This document shows, one piece after another, positions 1 to 7,099 of a DNA stretch of 7,099 bases. The stretch's first letter is position 1. Every line of letters starts with the position of its first letter. This stretch comes from Mariprofundaceae bacterium (GTDB lineage: Bacteria; Pseudomonadota; Zetaproteobacteria; Mariprofundales; Mariprofundaceae), in assembly GCA_030950825.1 (NCBI GenBank), contig JAUZQT010000181.1, positions 1 to 7,099 of the forward strand. The letters run 5' to 3'. Both the position numbers and the translations under genes were made by a program. The notes beneath the pieces are model-generated. The model searched no databases. It saw only the letters and a list, made by a program, of their open reading frames with translations, and was not told the DNA's origin.

Positions 1-1124
1 TTAGGTACAGTCATTAAGAAGGGAACCGTTTGAACTGATTTTAAGGCCGGCATACCATAGGTATCGACTTGAAAACGCCCTGTAATTGGGCCTAATGGGT
101 TTGCCGCTGTGTATTCATCCAAGTAATAAGGAAGCTTTGCCGCGCCTATTATTACTGAACCAATATTGGTAAAGGCACCTGCGGTATATAAATCAACAAC
201 ATTATTGGCAATCGCAAAACTATATGAATCCAGCACGCCCAGACCGCCCGTTGCCGCCGAAGGCGTTGCAGGAAAAGTGATAAAGTTTGCAGCAACACTG
301 GCATAAGGGTCGGTGGCGCTGGCAGCTTGAATAGCAGCCAGCGTCTTGCCAATGGTTTGCGTTTTAAAAGACCAAACCAGCGCCACGTTGGCTCTAGGCA
401 GCTGGGTGACAGCATTTGCGGCAGCATAAGTGTCCACATTTAGGATCATGGCATTGCTTAGCTGACGCAAGCCTTCAAGTTGAACAGCAGAAGCGTCCGC
501 AACACCTGGAACCAAGCTTGTACCAGCGGCACTCACCAACGCTGTTGTTTGTTTTAATAAGGAAAACACCCTTGAAGCCACGGCACCTTGTCCCGTTGTT
601 GCCGCCAGCGCGTTGCTTATCGTAACCATATAGTTGGTATTGGATTTTAGTGGCTTCAATGGCTTGATCACCAGCGTTGTCGCACTTGTGGGTGAAGGCA
701 ATGCTGCAAAATCAGCGCCAGAGATGAGCTCTCTTGTAATACCTGTAACAGCATATGATTTTAATGCTCCCGCCGTTGTTACTTCAAAAACACGCACGCC
801 AGCGGCAATACTCGCCTTATCAAGGGGAAGAGAGAAGGTTGTTGTAATGGCTGCCACCGTTGAAAACCCATCCAACGCGTTCATGGCAACCTTGGGATCT
901 GTAAAATCTGTTGCGCTCACAACGGGGATATTCAACGTGCCATCGAGTGAGCCTGAAAACAACACATTATTGGGAAAGGGAATAATACTTTTACTCGGGT
1001 CAAAATTTGCAACCATGGGACTAACCGTACTTAATGTCCCTGATCCACCATCAGCACCCTTGCATGATGTCATCAACACAGTACACAACACCGCAACCAT
1101 CCAAGTTATCCATTTACTTTTCAT
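1..1124 (-). CDS. Lipoprotein with bacterial virulence-factor lipase N-terminal domain (VolA / Pla-1-cef-like), 3' end off the window
   Basis: Read from ATG at 1124-1122, the minus strand stays open for 374 codons to the left edge, so the C-terminal part is missing. The N-terminus is a lipoprotein signal: MKSK, a hydrophobic stretch at residues 5-19, and a lipobox-like MTSC with the acylated Cys at 21. Lys at +2 fits outer-membrane sorting. The mature part resembles the N-terminal domain of VolA and Pla-1/cef extracellular lipases. Recognisable blocks are LFSGSLDGTLNIP (55-67), TDFTDPKVAMNALDGFST (72-89), WSFKTQTIGKTL (251-262) and LPYYL (331-335). Members of this family are surface lysophospholipases or lipases whose alpha/beta-hydrolase domain with GxSxG follows. 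That part lies beyond the edge, so enzymatic activity is inferred from the family only. A GGAGG ribosome site 7 nt upstream supports the start. The gene is divergent from mreB, with no obvious functional link. Confidence 0.8.
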   Translation of the reverse strand, partial: MKSKWITWMVAVLCTVLMTSCKGADGGSGTLSTVSPMVANFDPSKSIIPFPNNVLFSGSLDGTLNIPVVSATDFTDPKVAMNALDGFSTVAAITTTFSLPLDKASIAAGVRVFEVTTAGALKSYAVTGITRELISGADFAALPSPTSATTLVIKPLKPLKSNTNYMVTISNALAATTGQGAVASRVFSLLKQTTALVSAAGTSLVPGVADASAVQLEGLRQLSNAMILNVDTYAAANAVTQLPRANVALVWSFKTQTIGKTLAAIQAASATDPYASVAANFITFPATPSAATGGLGVLDSYSFAIANNVVDLYTAGAFTNIGSVIIGAAKLPYYLDEYTAANPLGPITGRFQVDTYGMPALKSVQTVPFLMTVP

Positions 1125-1131
1125 AAGCCCG

Positions 1132-1136
1132 CCTCC
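1132..1136 (-). promoter_or_regulatory. Ribosome binding site of the lipase-like lipoprotein gene
   Basis: The minus strand reads GGAGG here, 7 nt before the ATG at 1124. This strong Shine-Dalgarno match, followed at once by a lipoprotein signal sequence, fixes the start of the left-hand gene. Confidence 0.8.
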
Positions 1137-1200
1137 ATTCACTAATCATGCTTACAGGGTGAACACAGCATGAAAAAAACATTAACGAAAGCTTAGACTA

Positions 1201-1291
1201 ATATTCACCCAAATAGCAAGAAAAAAAACAACACATCTCCGAATATTCACAACTTATGCCCAAGAGGCTCTTCACCCCCACATTATTCACA
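1201..1291 (+). repeat. Three direct DnaA-box-like motifs at about 40-bp spacing
   Basis: ATATTCACC at 1201-1209, ATATTCACA at 1243-1251 and TTATTCACA at 1283-1291 lie in the same orientation, starting 42 and 40 bp apart, which is close to four helical turns. The third matches the E. coli DnaA-box consensus TTATNCACA exactly. The second differs at one position and the first at two. That they form a protein-binding array is inference. They could equally be chance matches in AT-rich DNA. Confidence 0.35.
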
Positions 1292-1320
1292 AACACAATA
1301 CAGCTTGGTGTGATTGAGTA

Positions 1321-1340
1321 AAAATGAGCGCTTTCATTTT
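1321..1340. promoter_or_regulatory. 20-bp near-perfect palindrome upstream of mreB (operator-like)
   Basis: Arms AAAATGA (1321-1327) and TCATTTT (1334-1340) are perfect inverted repeats around GCGCTT. Eight of ten symmetric base pairs match. The site lies about 95 bp before the mreB ATG and just upstream of the TAATAT at 1358. Size and symmetry fit a dimeric regulator site. The regulator is unknown. A terminator role is less likely because the stem is AT-rich. Confidence 0.4.
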
Positions 1341-1360
1341 GCAGCCATAAATATTTGTAA

Positions 1361-2470
<1,110 letters not shown>

Positions 2471-2473
2471 GCC

Positions 2474-3259
2474 ATGTTGCATCGCCATGTTATTTGGCGT
2501 GTGATACTACTTATACTGGTGCTTACCATTATTCTTTCTTTACAACGCCTGCCCATTGGCCAATACATCACACTCGGTATATCGCCACTTATTTCCACAC
2601 TGCATGCCCCTGCGCGCTGGTGGCATGATGCAGGCCTTTGGCTACAAGATCGCGAACAACTGCAGGAAGAACTGATTACAACGCGTAACACACTTGAACG
2701 GCAAACAGCATTGATTCAACAAGGAAAGAGCCTGGCCGAAGAAAACAAGCAACTGCGTCAGCTGCTTAAAATAACCGATATTCATGGTTATCAATGGCGC
2801 GCAGCACAAGTATTGGGGCGAAGCCCTGACAAAAAAAGCCAGCGTTTAATTTTGCAAATTCAAAGCCAAGCTGATGATGTTGTGGTGTCCAGCTCGGGAT
2901 TGGTTGGCTTGGTTGATCAAAGCCTTGCCCAGACAGCCGTTGTACGCACTATTTTGGATGCTTCTCTGGCCGTACCTGTGACCATACTGGATTCACCTTT
3001 GGCCGCACTCATTCGTGGCCAAGGTGACCATTTGTTGGTTGATTTTATTCCAATGGAGCAGGCACCTGCCGTTGGTGCTATTTTACAAACCAGTGGCGCT
3101 GGCGGAATTTTCCCACCAGGTATTCCTGTTGCACGGATTGTTCGTGTGGAAGCATTGCAAGGGCGTGTGTTTGCGCGCATTGAAGCCAAGCCAACAGCCC
3201 ATTGGCAACGCGATAACTGGTTGGCCATTGCCTCACGTATTCATCCAAAGGAACCATGA
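2474..3259 (+). CDS. mreC: Rod shape-determining protein MreC
   Basis: MreC is a bitopic inner-membrane protein that forms periplasmic filaments and activates the PBP2-RodA synthase while contacting MreB and MreD. This 261-residue protein shows one N-terminal membrane helix (about 6-23), a coiled-coil heptad region (about 57-98, rich in Q, E, L and K), then the two-part beta domain (about 105-255). Conserved landmarks are GLVGLV (142-147) and TSGAGGIFPPGIPVARI (206-222), a hallmark of the family. It is shorter than E. coli MreC because it lacks a long C-terminal tail. The GAGGAG at 2462-2467, inside the end of mreB, lies 6 nt before the ATG and fixes the start. Its TGA overlaps the mreD ATG in an ATGA, which indicates coupled translation. 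Confidence 0.96.
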   Translation: MLHRHVIWRVILLILVLTIILSLQRLPIGQYITLGISPLISTLHAPARWWHDAGLWLQDREQLQEELITTRNTLERQTALIQQGKSLAEENKQLRQLLKITDIHGYQWRAAQVLGRSPDKKSQRLILQIQSQADDVVVSSSGLVGLVDQSLAQTAVVRTILDASLAVPVTILDSPLAALIRGQGDHLLVDFIPMEQAPAVGAILQTSGAGGIFPPGIPVARIVRVEALQGRVFARIEAKPTAHWQRDNWLAIASRIHPKEP

Positions 3260-3660
3260 GTATCCCACTTAGTGCTCTGATATGCTTTACTGGCATGCTA
3301 TGTAACCTTGCTTTTTCGGGGCTTTTTTTACAGCCAGACTGGGCGCTGGCTTGGCTTTTAGCAGCCTTACTTGCACACCGAGGAAATTGGCTCTGGGTCG
3401 CCGTTGTTGCAGGTATTCATGATCTTGTCCTACATTGGTCGCCCTTGATTACACTACCTTGGATATTGTTGGCGCCTGCAATTATAGCTTGGAGCGACAC
3501 ACAAATAGGGCCAAGCCTTCTGCAACGCGGCTTTGCCATGCTGCTGGTTATATCCTCACTTTTTTTTGCTGGCTGGAGCCTAGCGGCTGCTTTGTTGACC
3601 TTATTATTATGCCTTGTTTTTTGGCATATGATTGCACGTTTATATGCTCAGCCGGCTTGA
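3256..3660 (+). CDS. mreD: Rod shape-determining protein MreD
   Basis: This small, very hydrophobic inner-membrane protein of 134 residues has about five predicted membrane segments (roughly 5-25, 28-40, 46-60, 64-80 and 93-127, the last long enough to be two). MreD is poorly conserved in sequence. The call rests on size, hydrophobicity, the LQPDWALAWLLAALLAHR block (25-42) and its place between mreC and mrdA. It partners MreC in controlling the PBP2-RodA complex. It is somewhat shorter than the roughly 160 residues of E. coli MreD. The start overlaps the mreC stop (ATGA), with AAAGGAA at 3247-3253 as a closely spaced ribosome site. Its end overlaps the likely mrdA start by 17 nt. A run of eight T at 3560-3567 lies inside the gene, yet the frame stays open through it. 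Confidence 0.9.
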   Translation: MSIPLSALICFTGMLCNLAFSGLFLQPDWALAWLLAALLAHRGNWLWVAVVAGIHDLVLHWSPLITLPWILLAPAIIAWSDTQIGPSLLQRGFAMLLVISSLFFAGWSLAAALLTLLLCLVFWHMIARLYAQPA

Positions 3661-5434
3661 TATTCGCCAGCGTTTTGAAGGGCGCATGTGGTTTTTTCAA
3701 ATCGGCATGTTTGTACTTTTACTGATATTATTGTTGCGCATGATCAACCTGCAATGGTTGCAACATGAAGGATTAATGTTGCAGGCTGAAAAAAATCGTA
3801 TCAATGTTGTGCCTATTCTGCCGACTCGCGGCACAATAACAGATCGTTTTGGTGAAGGTTTGGCTGTCAACCATGTTTCTTATCGCCTCAGTATGATCCC
3901 TGAACGTATTGAAAATATGGATGCTACGATCAAGCAGCTAAGCACCATGATGCAATGGACGGATCGCCAAATAAAACGCATACAACGACGTATCAAACGC
4001 TCTCGGAAAGATCGCCCAGCACTTCTTATGGATAAGTTGACATGGGCACAGGTTGCGCCACTTTCCGCACGCCTTCACCGTTTTCCAGGGCTAAACATTG
4101 AGGCTGGAACCCACCGTTTTTATCCATATAAGGAACTCACATCACATTTAATCGGCTATTTATCATTGGCACGCAGTAAAGATCTTAAGTCAGGCTATTT
4201 GCGTAATGAATACATCGGTCGCAGTGGACTCGAACGCTCCTTTGAAACGCGTTTGCATGGAACGCTGGGAAGTCAGCAGGAGGAAGTGGATGCACACGGA
4301 CGGCGCATTGCCGTGTTGCAACAAAGCCCACCAACCATAGGCGGGGATCTGCGCCTGAGCCTGAATGTTCGTGTTCAGCAAGCTGCGGCGAAGGTTATGG
4401 GGGACCGTACGGGTGCAGTGGTTGTGCTGGATGTGCATACAGGTGAAGTGCTGGCTCTGCTTAGTATGCCAGGTATTGATACCAACCAATTTACCCTAGG
4501 CTTAGAGCAGCAGCAATGGCAGGCATGGCTCAATGATGATCAGCGGCCACTATTAAATCGCACCACACAAGCTGCCTACCCCCCAGCTTCAACATGGAAA
4601 CTGGTATCCAGCTTTGCGGGTCTGCGCCATGCCAGCCCACTGGCAAGTAGATCAACACAATGCCCTGGTTTTGTGCAGTTAGCAGATCGAAAATTACGCT
4701 GTTGGAAACGCCGCGGGCACCGTAAAGTGAATATGCGTAATGCAATCGTGCACTCTTGCGATGTTTATTTTTATGAGCTTGGGGATCAATTGGGGATGCA
4801 GCATTTAAGTGATGAAGCAAGGGCTTGGGGATTTGGCGAGGCGACAGGCGTGCCGCTTCCTCCTGAATCCAAGGGGTACCTAGCACCACTGATGCAGCGC
4901 TTACATAATGGAAGAAAGCGGCACTGGTATCGTGGAGAAACCATGATTACTGCGATCGGGCAAGGGCAAACCACAGTCACCCCCTTACAAATGGCACGGT
5001 TTGCCGCCGCTATAGCCAATGGTGGTGATATATTACGCCCACACCTTGTGGCGGGCAAAAAACCCGAAATTATTCGTCATGTGGATATTAAACCCGAACA
5101 CTTGAAATTTATTCAAGAAGCGATGTATGCCGTTGCCAACAAGCCTGGTGGAACAGCCTATTACCGCTTACGAAACACGCCGTGGAAAATTGCTGGAAAA
5201 ACAGGCACAGCTCAGGTTATTGCCATGTCTCAAAATGATGAACATGAAAAAGACAAAACGCCAAAACTGGATAAACATAAAGATCATGCATGGTTTATGG
5301 GCTATGCCCCTTATGATAAGCCCAAGGTTGCATTTGCCATTATTGTCGAGCATGGAGGCCATGGTGGTAGTGCTGCAGGGCCTATTGCCAAAGCCATTGT
5401 TGAGGAACTTGCAATGCAGGAGGCAAAACAATGA
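3644..5434 (+). CDS. mrdA: Penicillin-binding protein 2, peptidoglycan DD-transpeptidase of the elongasome
   Basis: This class B PBP crosslinks new glycan strands made by RodA. With ATG 3644 it has 596 residues: a short cytoplasmic N-terminus, one membrane anchor (about 19-36), then the pedestal domain with NRINVVPILPTRGTITDR (51-68) and GRSGLERSFE (192-201), followed by the transpeptidase domain. Active-site motifs are S-T-W-K (Ser316, Lys319), S-C-D (371-373) and K-T-G-T (519-522). S-x-D in place of S-x-N is normal for PBP2. Cys340, Cys353, His359 and Cys372 align with a zinc site reported in other PBP2 proteins. The start is uncertain. ATG 3644 overlaps mreD by 17 nt and keeps the RFEGR segment. 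ATG 3686 has GAAGGG 3 nt upstream and would give 582 residues. TTG 3632 is less likely. The end overlaps rodA in an ATGA. Confidence 0.95.
   Translation: MLSRLDIRQRFEGRMWFFQIGMFVLLLILLLRMINLQWLQHEGLMLQAEKNRINVVPILPTRGTITDRFGEGLAVNHVSYRLSMIPERIENMDATIKQLSTMMQWTDRQIKRIQRRIKRSRKDRPALLMDKLTWAQVAPLSARLHRFPGLNIEAGTHRFYPYKELTSHLIGYLSLARSKDLKSGYLRNEYIGRSGLERSFETRLHGTLGSQQEEVDAHGRRIAVLQQSPPTIGGDLRLSLNVRVQQAAAKVMGDRTGAVVVLDVHTGEVLALLSMPGIDTNQFTLGLEQQQWQAWLNDDQRPLLNRTTQAAYPPASTWKLVSSFAGLRHASPLASRSTQCPGFVQLADRKLRCWKRRGHRKVNMRNAIVHSCDVYFYELGDQLGMQHLSDEARAWGFGEATGVPLPPESKGYLAPLMQRLHNGRKRHWYRGETMITAIGQGQTTVTPLQMARFAAAIANGGDILRPHLVAGKKPEIIRHVDIKPEHLKFIQEAMYAVANKPGGTAYYRLRNTPWKIAGKTGTAQVIAMSQNDEHEKDKTPKLDKHKDHAWFMGYAPYDKPKVAFAIIVEHGGHGGSAAGPIAKAIVEELAMQEAKQ
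5418..5423 (+). promoter_or_regulatory. Ribosome binding site of rodA
   Basis: A perfect AGGAGG lies in the last codons of mrdA, 7 nt before ATG 5431. It favours that start over the downstream ATG at 5452 (MDKILIM) and implies coupled translation of PBP2 and RodA. Confidence 0.8.
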
Positions 5435-6537
5435 TCTCTGTATTGCTGCGCATGGATAAAATTTTAATCATGTGTTTGTTCGGGTTACTGAGTTTGAGCT
5501 TGTTTGTATTGTACGCTGCTGTCCATGCTGGGGATACCGCTATATTTCAAAAGCAAGCTATTTTCTGGTTTTTGGGTCTTATAGGCTTTATCGGTGTTTG
5601 CTTTGTGCCTTTACGTATCATGGGACTGCTAGCATGGCCTGTATACCTCATTGCGCTGCTAAGCTTGGCGCTGGTTCCTGTGATTGGCGATGTTCATATG
5701 GGTGCCCGCCGCTGGCTGGATTTGGGAGTGGTTGCATTTCAGCCTTCAGAAATGATGAAATGGGCATTGATGCTGATACTTGCACACTGGTTTGCATCAC
5801 GTGAGCCTGATACTTGGCCGAATTTCTTGATCCCCTTAATCATATCAATCTTGCCAGCAGGGTTGATCGTTATTCAACCAGATTTGGGTACTACTCTGGT
5901 CTTGTTGTTTGCCGCTGTTGCAATGTTGATTGCATCTGGCTTTGCTTGGCGCTGGCTGCTTGGCGCTATGGCTGTAAGTCCACTGATATTGTGGGTGTTG
6001 TGGAATAATATGCATGGCTATCAAAAACAACGGGTGCTGACTTTTTTAGATCCACAAAGCGATCCACTCGGCGCGGGCTATCATGTTATTCAGTCATCCA
6101 TTGCTATTGGTTCCGGTGGTTTTTGGGGTAAAGGTTACCTTGAAGGAACACAAGGGCGCTTGCATTTTTTACCTGAACAACACACTGATTTTATCTTTGC
6201 CATTTTAGCAGAAGAAGGTGGGCTGGCTGCCGTTAGCTTGCTGCTGGTGCTCTATGCCATTCTGATTTCACGCATGTTGACGATTGCATCCTGTGCCCAC
6301 AGTCGTTTTGGCGCATTGCTTGCTACAGGCATTGCGTCTATTTTTATGCTTTATGTGTTTATAAATATTGCCATGGTTTCTGGCATTTTACCTGTGGTAG
6401 GTGTACCACTTCCTTTTATCAGTTATGGTGGATCTGCTCTTTTAACCATGCTCGGTGCCTTGGCCATTGTTATGCGGGTTGGCATTGAATCAAAGGGCAA
6501 TATTCCGTGGCAGCGTCCAAGCAGCCCTTTAAGCTGA
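5431..6537 (+). CDS. rodA: RodA, SEDS-family peptidoglycan glycosyltransferase
   Basis: RodA is the multi-spanning inner-membrane enzyme that polymerises lipid II into glycan strands and works in a fixed pair with PBP2. The 368-residue length and about ten hydrophobic segments match the family. SEDS landmarks are in order: GARRWLDLG (91-99), FQPSEMMK (103-110), IQPDLGT (148-154), QSDPLGAGYHVIQSSIAIGSGG (209-230), FLPEQHTDFIFAILAEEGG (246-264) and GILPVVGVPLPFISYGGS (318-335). Asp253 in HTDF corresponds to the catalytic Asp known in RodA proteins. RodA is preferred over FtsW because of the adjacent mrdA and mreBCD genes. It is the last gene of the operon. Its 3' end forms the left arm of a hairpin in the convergent gap before gcvPB. 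Confidence 0.97.
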   Translation: MISVLLRMDKILIMCLFGLLSLSLFVLYAAVHAGDTAIFQKQAIFWFLGLIGFIGVCFVPLRIMGLLAWPVYLIALLSLALVPVIGDVHMGARRWLDLGVVAFQPSEMMKWALMLILAHWFASREPDTWPNFLIPLIISILPAGLIVIQPDLGTTLVLLFAAVAMLIASGFAWRWLLGAMAVSPLILWVLWNNMHGYQKQRVLTFLDPQSDPLGAGYHVIQSSIAIGSGGFWGKGYLEGTQGRLHFLPEQHTDFIFAILAEEGGLAAVSLLLVLYAILISRMLTIASCAHSRFGALLATGIASIFMLYVFINIAMVSGILPVVGVPLPFISYGGSALLTMLGALAIVMRVGIESKGNIPWQRPSSPLS

Positions 6538-6559
6538 GCACCCCAGAAAAGAGCTGCTT
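6519..6559. terminator. Extended hairpin between convergent rodA and gcvPB, possible bidirectional terminator
   Basis: AAGCAGC (6519-6525) pairs with GCTGCTT (6553-6559). Inside this, CTTT (6527-6530) pairs with AAAG (6548-6551), and CTG (6534-6536) with CAG (6544-6546), leaving one mismatch and small internal loops. The left arm lies within the last rodA codons and the right arm ends 7 bp before the gcvPB stop. Neither side has a strong U-tract (CTTCGCTTT on plus, TTGG on minus), so intrinsic termination is uncertain. Confidence 0.4.
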
Positions 6560-6566
6560 CTTCGCT

Positions 6567-7099
6567 TTATTCCTGCCAAACCAATACTGGTTTGCGTGCC
6601 GCTTGCGTTTCATCCAAGCGCCTGCGAATTGGTTTGATAGGAGCATCATGCAACACTTGGGTATCCCCTGCTTCGCACTGTGCCGCGATTTCCAGCATGG
6701 CATCACAGAAGCTATCCAGTGTGGCTTTGGATTCTGTTTCGGTGGGTTCAATCAGCATGGCACCATGCACAATCAATGGGAAGTAAATGGTCATGGGGTG
6801 AAACCCCATATCAATTAATTGCTTGGCAATATCCAATGTTTTAACACCATGTTTGTTCTGATATTCATCGGTAAGCAGGCATTCATGTTTGCACAGCCCT
6901 TCAAAGGGTACGTGATAGGCACTTTTAAGGCGGTACAATACATAGTTGGCATTTAGTACCGCATCTTCGGCGATTTTATGCAAATGATTGTGACCAAAGG
7001 CTGCAATATAGGCATGGGCACGCAATAAAACCCCCACTTGCCCGATGGAGCCCAAGATCGTCCCGCAGGAGCCCTTAGATTCCTCTTCAATGCGATACA
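6567..7099 (-). CDS. gcvPB: Glycine dehydrogenase (decarboxylating) subunit 2, C-terminal part
   Basis: This is the C-terminal 176 codons of the P-protein beta-type subunit. The stop is TAA at 6569-6567 and the frame is still open at the right edge. P-protein is the PLP-dependent enzyme that decarboxylates glycine and passes the aminomethyl group to lipoylated H-protein in the cytoplasmic glycine cleavage system. Family blocks are LGSIGQVGVLLRAHAYI, then AVLNANYVLYRLK, the GLCKHECLL segment, TLDIAKQLIDMGFHP and IVHGAMLIEPTETES. The PLP-binding lysine would be upstream, outside the window. A fused P-protein has similar sequence at its C-terminus, so the split form is favoured rather than proven. 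The stop soon after the PTETES block and a short tail fit subunit 2. The true start is off the edge. It is convergent with rodA across 29 bp and probably unrelated in function. Confidence 0.88.
   Translation of the reverse strand, partial: YRIEEESKGSCGTILGSIGQVGVLLRAHAYIAAFGHNHLHKIAEDAVLNANYVLYRLKSAYHVPFEGLCKHECLLTDEYQNKHGVKTLDIAKQLIDMGFHPMTIYFPLIVHGAMLIEPTETESKATLDSFCDAMLEIAAQCEAGDTQVLHDAPIKPIRRRLDETQAARKPVLVWQE

Noticed and set aside
1..3. TTA at the left edge, which reads TAA on the minus strand and could be the stop of the lipoprotein gene.
   Set aside because: The reading frame from ATG 1124 has its last full codon at 5-3 (CCT, Pro). The edge bases 2-1 begin the next codon (AA-), so the TAA is out of frame and the gene continues beyond the window.
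416..1173. Plus-strand open frames at 416-625 and 634-1173.
   Set aside because: They lie antisense to the lipase-family lipoprotein, which has a signal peptide, strong ribosome site and family motifs. The plus-strand proteins show no recognisable domain.
6567..7055. A complete 162-residue minus-strand gene starting at TTG 7055.
   Set aside because: The frame is open upstream to the window edge with further family sequence (SKGSCGTI before LGSIGQVG), so this is the tail of gcvPB and the TTG is an internal Leu codon.

Overview
The window is chromosomal DNA from a Gram-negative, rod-shaped bacterium, most likely a proteobacterium of moderate G+C. The grounds are a complete mreB-mreC-mreD-mrdA-rodA cell-elongation operon, an outer-membrane-type lipoprotein of the bacterial virulence-factor lipase family, and a separately encoded C-terminal half of the glycine cleavage P-protein. 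E. coli differs: there mrdA-rodA lies apart from mreBCD, and P-protein is one fused chain. A lineage with the contiguous five-gene layout (zetaproteobacterial, betaproteobacterial or similar) is therefore a better fit, but I cannot name the genus.

Layout. Positions 1-1124 (minus strand) hold the N-terminal 374 codons of a secreted lipoprotein, open at the left edge. Positions 1125-1432 are a divergent intergenic region carrying the lipoprotein's ribosome binding site, three evenly spaced DnaA-box-like motifs, a near-perfect 20-bp palindrome and a small leader hairpin ahead of mreB. Positions 1433-6537 (plus strand) are the five elongasome genes, packed with a 3-bp gap or short overlaps. A 29-bp convergent gap, covered by an extended hairpin, separates rodA from gcvPB on the minus strand (6567 to the right edge).

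How the genes work together. MreB is the actin-like scaffold. MreC and MreD link it across the inner membrane. RodA polymerises glycan strands and PBP2 (MrdA) crosslinks them. Translational coupling between the genes suggests they are made together. The flanking lipase-like lipoprotein and glycine dehydrogenase subunit are on the opposite strand and look like separate transcription units.

I found no unknown multi-gene system, mobile element, CRISPR array or RNA gene. The most interesting points are the Cys/Cys/His/Cys set in PBP2, at positions aligned with a reported PBP2 zinc site, and the organised mreB upstream region.
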